A stretch of DNA of 64,000 bases from CAYLLN01 sp964384375 (GTDB lineage Bacteria > Planctomycetota > Planctomycetia > Pirellulales > Pirellulaceae): contig CAYLLN010000002.1 in the NCBI GenBank assembly GCA_964384375.1, positions 113,340 through 177,339 of the forward strand. Reading direction: 5' to 3'. Positions 61,758 to 64,000 of the stretch are shown here, piece by piece (the first letter of the stretch is position 1; each line of letters starts with the position of its first letter). Under the pieces are notes generated by a model. The model searched no databases. It was not told where the DNA came from and worked only from the letters and a program-made list of their open reading frames with translations. The position numbers and the translations under genes are program-made.

Positions 61758-63725
61758 ATGAGCCTTCACACCCCCGTTAACGGCATTCCTACCGGCTGGA
61801 CGGCCGATTTGCTCTCAGTCCTTGGCGGTCCCGTGAAGCGCCGCCTGGCCCAGTGGGGAAAGGTCCTCGGCCAGATCGCCTCGTTCGAGCCGGAACTGAA
61901 GGAAGAGAACGACCGGGACATCCGCAAGCGGAGCCTCTCGCTGAAGTACCGGGCCAAGTCGGGCGAATCGCTCGCTAAGCTCCTGCCCGAGGCTTACGCC
62001 CTCGTGCGCGAAGCCTCGCGCCGCGCCATCGGTCAGCGCCACTACGACGTGCAGATGATCGGCGGCATGGCCCTCTTTCACGGCTGCATTGCCGAGATGG
62101 AAACGGGCGAAGGGAAGACGCTCACCGCCACCCTGCCGCTCTATATCCACTCGCTCGCCGGCAAAGGGGCGCATCTCGCGACCGTGAACGACTACCTGGC
62201 CGAGCGCGACGCCAACCTGATGCGCCCGGTCTATGAAATGCTCGGCCTGACCGTCGGCACCATCCTGACCAAGGATACCAGCAAAGAGCGGCGAAAAGCA
62301 TACGCCTGCGACATCACCTACGGCACTGCCAAGGAATTCGGCTTCGACTTTCTCCGTGACCGGCTCCTCCTGCGGCGGATGGGAGTTTCACAGGCGAGCA
62401 TCTTTGGCGAAGTGACGCAGCTCGACCCGACCGGCGAACAGCCCGTGCAGCGCGGCGCTCACTTCGCCCTCGTGGACGAAACCGACAGCATTCTCATCGA
62501 CGAGGCCCGCACGCCGCTCATCATCGGCTCACTTGGCGACAAGGCGATTGAGAAGATCGTGGCGACATATCGCTGGGCGGCTGAGATGTCGCATCGTTTC
62601 GTCGAAGACGACCACTTCGAATACGACCACGACGACAAGAAGGTGGAGCTGACCGCCGGCGGCCGACAACTCGTCCGTGCTCTGCCCAAGCCCGAGATCC
62701 TCGGCCTCGTCGGCCTGATCGACCTGTATCAGTACATCGAACGGGCCATCAAAGTCGATCGCGATTTTCTCCTCGACCGGCAGTACGTCGTGAAGGAAGG
62801 GGAAATCGTCATCGTCGATGAAAACACCGGCCGCCTCGCCGAAGGTCGCAAATGGCGCGACGGCATTCATCAAGCGATCGAGGCCAAAGAGAAGATCGAA
62901 GTTTCCGTTCCGACCGGCCAGGCCGCACGCATCACCGTGCAGGACCTCTTCCTGCGGTATCAGTATCTCGCCGGCATGACGGGAACGGCGATGACCGCGA
63001 CGCGCGAGTTCCGCAAGGTTTATAAGAAGACGGTCATCCCCGTTCCGACGAACCGCCCCTGCCAGCGGAAGCGGCTGCCGGACCTGGTCTTCGCCCATGC
63101 CGAGGACAAGTGGAACGCGATCGTGGAGGAAACGGTCGAGCTGCATAAGCAAGGCCGCCCGGTCCTGATCGGCACCCGGTCGATCGACAAATCGGTGATC
63201 CTCTCGAAGCTCCTCACTCAGCAGGGAATCGAGCACAAGGTGCTCAACGCGCACGAAGTGGCCGCCGAGGCGGAGATCGTCGCCCGCGCCGGCCAGCGGG
63301 GGAAAGTGACCGTAGCCACGAACATGGCGGGCCGCGGCACCGACATCAAGCTCGAAGCGGGGATTGCCGACCTCGGCGGCCTGCACGTCATCTGCACTGA
63401 GCTGCACGATTCGACTCGCATCGACCGGCAGCTCGTTGGCCGCTGCGGCCGCCAAGGGGACCCCGGAACCGTGCGGCAATACATGTCGCTCGACGACGAC
63501 GTGATCCGGACCGGCTTCGGTCCCGAAACGGCTGAGAAGATGACGAATCTTGGCCAAACGGCCGGCGTCGATCCGCAGAAGTACCTGGGTCTCTTACAGC
63601 GTGCCCAGCGCAAGGTCGAATACCGTCATCTCCGCGATCGCTTCGTGCTCCTCTATCACGAGAAAGAGCGGAAGAAGATGCAGCGCGAGATGGGGCAAGA
63701 TCCCTATCTGGATACGCCGGATTAG
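61758..63725 (+). CDS. secA: Short SecA-type translocase ATPase
   Basis: 655 residues, ATG 61758. NBD1 has METGEGKT (114-121) and LVDETDSILIDEARTPLI. The PPXD region follows. NBD2 has TRSIDKSVILSKLL, NMAGRGTDIKL and VGRCGRQGDPG. This is a genuine SecA motor, but it is about 200 residues shorter than E. coli SecA; the helical wing and the C-terminal zinc tail are missing or reduced, as in SecA2-type paralogues. Whether it is the housekeeping SecA or an accessory one cannot be told. Confidence 0.88.
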   Translation: MSLHTPVNGIPTGWTADLLSVLGGPVKRRLAQWGKVLGQIASFEPELKEENDRDIRKRSLSLKYRAKSGESLAKLLPEAYALVREASRRAIGQRHYDVQMIGGMALFHGCIAEMETGEGKTLTATLPLYIHSLAGKGAHLATVNDYLAERDANLMRPVYEMLGLTVGTILTKDTSKERRKAYACDITYGTAKEFGFDFLRDRLLLRRMGVSQASIFGEVTQLDPTGEQPVQRGAHFALVDETDSILIDEARTPLIIGSLGDKAIEKIVATYRWAAEMSHRFVEDDHFEYDHDDKKVELTAGGRQLVRALPKPEILGLVGLIDLYQYIERAIKVDRDFLLDRQYVVKEGEIVIVDENTGRLAEGRKWRDGIHQAIEAKEKIEVSVPTGQAARITVQDLFLRYQYLAGMTGTAMTATREFRKVYKKTVIPVPTNRPCQRKRLPDLVFAHAEDKWNAIVEETVELHKQGRPVLIGTRSIDKSVILSKLLTQQGIEHKVLNAHEVAAEAEIVARAGQRGKVTVATNMAGRGTDIKLEAGIADLGGLHVICTELHDSTRIDRQLVGRCGRQGDPGTVRQYMSLDDDVIRTGFGPETAEKMTNLGQTAGVDPQKYLGLLQRAQRKVEYRHLRDRFVLLYHEKERKKMQREMGQDPYLDTPD

Positions 63726-63795
63726 TCGAAGCGCGTAGGTCCAGCTTGCCGAGCCGGATTTGATTGGCAGGTTGATATCGGTTCGCCCATCGAGG

Positions 63796-63814
63796 TCCCG
63801 CCCGGCAGGCGGGA
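63796..63814. repeat. 19-bp palindrome TCCCGCC/GGCGGGA
   Basis: The 7-bp arms TCCCGCC (63796-63802) and GGCGGGA (63808-63814) flank CGGCA. It may act as a transcript hairpin after secA but has no T-run. Confidence 0.6.
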
Positions 63815-63865
63815 TCTACTTCGCGGGATCTGTGACCAGACGTGTCACGGACGAAAAGTTTTTTC

Positions 63866-63946
63866 GCGCGACTTACGTCGATGGCGCGCGGCGGAAGCAT
63901 CTGCGGCTGCAAGGGTTAACACGAATGGCCGCGACGTAAGTCGCGC
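63866..63946. repeat. 81-bp element with 15-bp perfect inverted-repeat ends
   Basis: GCGCGACTTACGTCG (63866-63880) and CGACGTAAGTCGCGC (63932-63946) are perfect complements with a 51-nt interior that carries no gene. It has the size of a small MITE or palindromic repeat. Confidence 0.65.
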
Positions 63947-64000
63947 AGAGCAAGAAATCTCGCGCGCAAGTTCATTGACGCGCGCATGTTGTTCTGCCAA

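Larger units (their letters stand above)
63726..64000. other. Intergenic end of window with repeats
   Basis: 275 nt after secA, with a 19-bp palindrome and a 15-bp inverted repeat listed separately. No gene is visible. Confidence 0.5.

Noticed and set aside
1..64000. CRISPR array
   Set aside because: No regularly spaced direct repeats of 24-40 bp with spacers; all repeats seen are palindromes or short tandem units.

Overview
This is a GC-rich chromosomal stretch that looks like Planctomycetota (Pirellulales/Gemmatales-like). The indicators are three Tat-exported DUF1501 proteins, a DUF1080 (3-keto-disaccharide hydrolase) lipoprotein-like gene, a BBP7-family outer-membrane barrel, a protein kinase with a C-terminal membrane anchor, secreted SGNH and fasciclin proteins, and many short palindromic repeats scattered between and inside genes. 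No phage, transposase, integrase or CRISPR array is visible. Gene assignments rest on motif reading only; no database search was run.

Layout. 0.1-6.1 kb: a lipoyl-domain-like protein without the lipoylation lysine, a small basic AT-hook-like protein, ComB, an SDR, a fasciclin protein, and a polytopic membrane protein coupled to a GT2 glycosyltransferase. 6.2-13.4 kb: a His-rich membrane protein with an aldose-1-epimerase-like gene, a monoheme cytochrome, an extended SDR, a GNAT-like protein and CvpA. 13.5-20 kb: a membrane-anchored, apparently dead GspE-like protein next to PilT, then HisF and a large zinc-ribbon/PEGA/thioredoxin-like/trypsin protease. 20-28 kb: DUF1080, a hydrolase-cupin fusion, and three DUF1501 genes interrupted by an unusual tRNA-Ile(UAU) and a toxin-antitoxin pair whose PIN toxin is frameshifted. 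28-30.2 kb: a compact three-gene operon of AAA ATPase, TOPRIM-like DUF4276 protein and dual-specificity phosphatase, a possible split OLD/Gabija-like system. 30.3-41.8 kb: PgpH-type c-di-AMP phosphodiesterase plus PhoH, a Ser/Thr kinase, two ExbD/TolR proteins, a YugP-like metallopeptidase, two tandem paralogous small proteins, an acetamidase/formamidase and lipoproteins. 42-49.6 kb: an APH/P-loop kinase fusion, a zinc alcohol dehydrogenase, unknown secreted proteins and a UDP-sugar dehydrogenase. 49.6-58.1 kb: a complete cbb3-type oxidase operon, namely cytochrome c', diheme cytochrome lipoprotein, membrane protein, CcoN, CcoO, two small membrane proteins, CcoI-type copper ATPase, SafE/TauE-like protein and DUF4405 protein. 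58.4-63.7 kb: SGNH hydrolase with RidA, a BBP7 barrel, and a short SecA.

The most striking observation is that palindromic repeats sit in frame inside coding sequences. A 60-bp composite inverted repeat adds exactly 20 codons to comB, three 19-bp palindromes lie in one membrane-protein gene, and repeat sequence forms part of the CcoI-type ATPase. The second is the degenerate, membrane-anchored GspE paralogue next to PilT. The third is the ATPase/TOPRIM/phosphatase operon.
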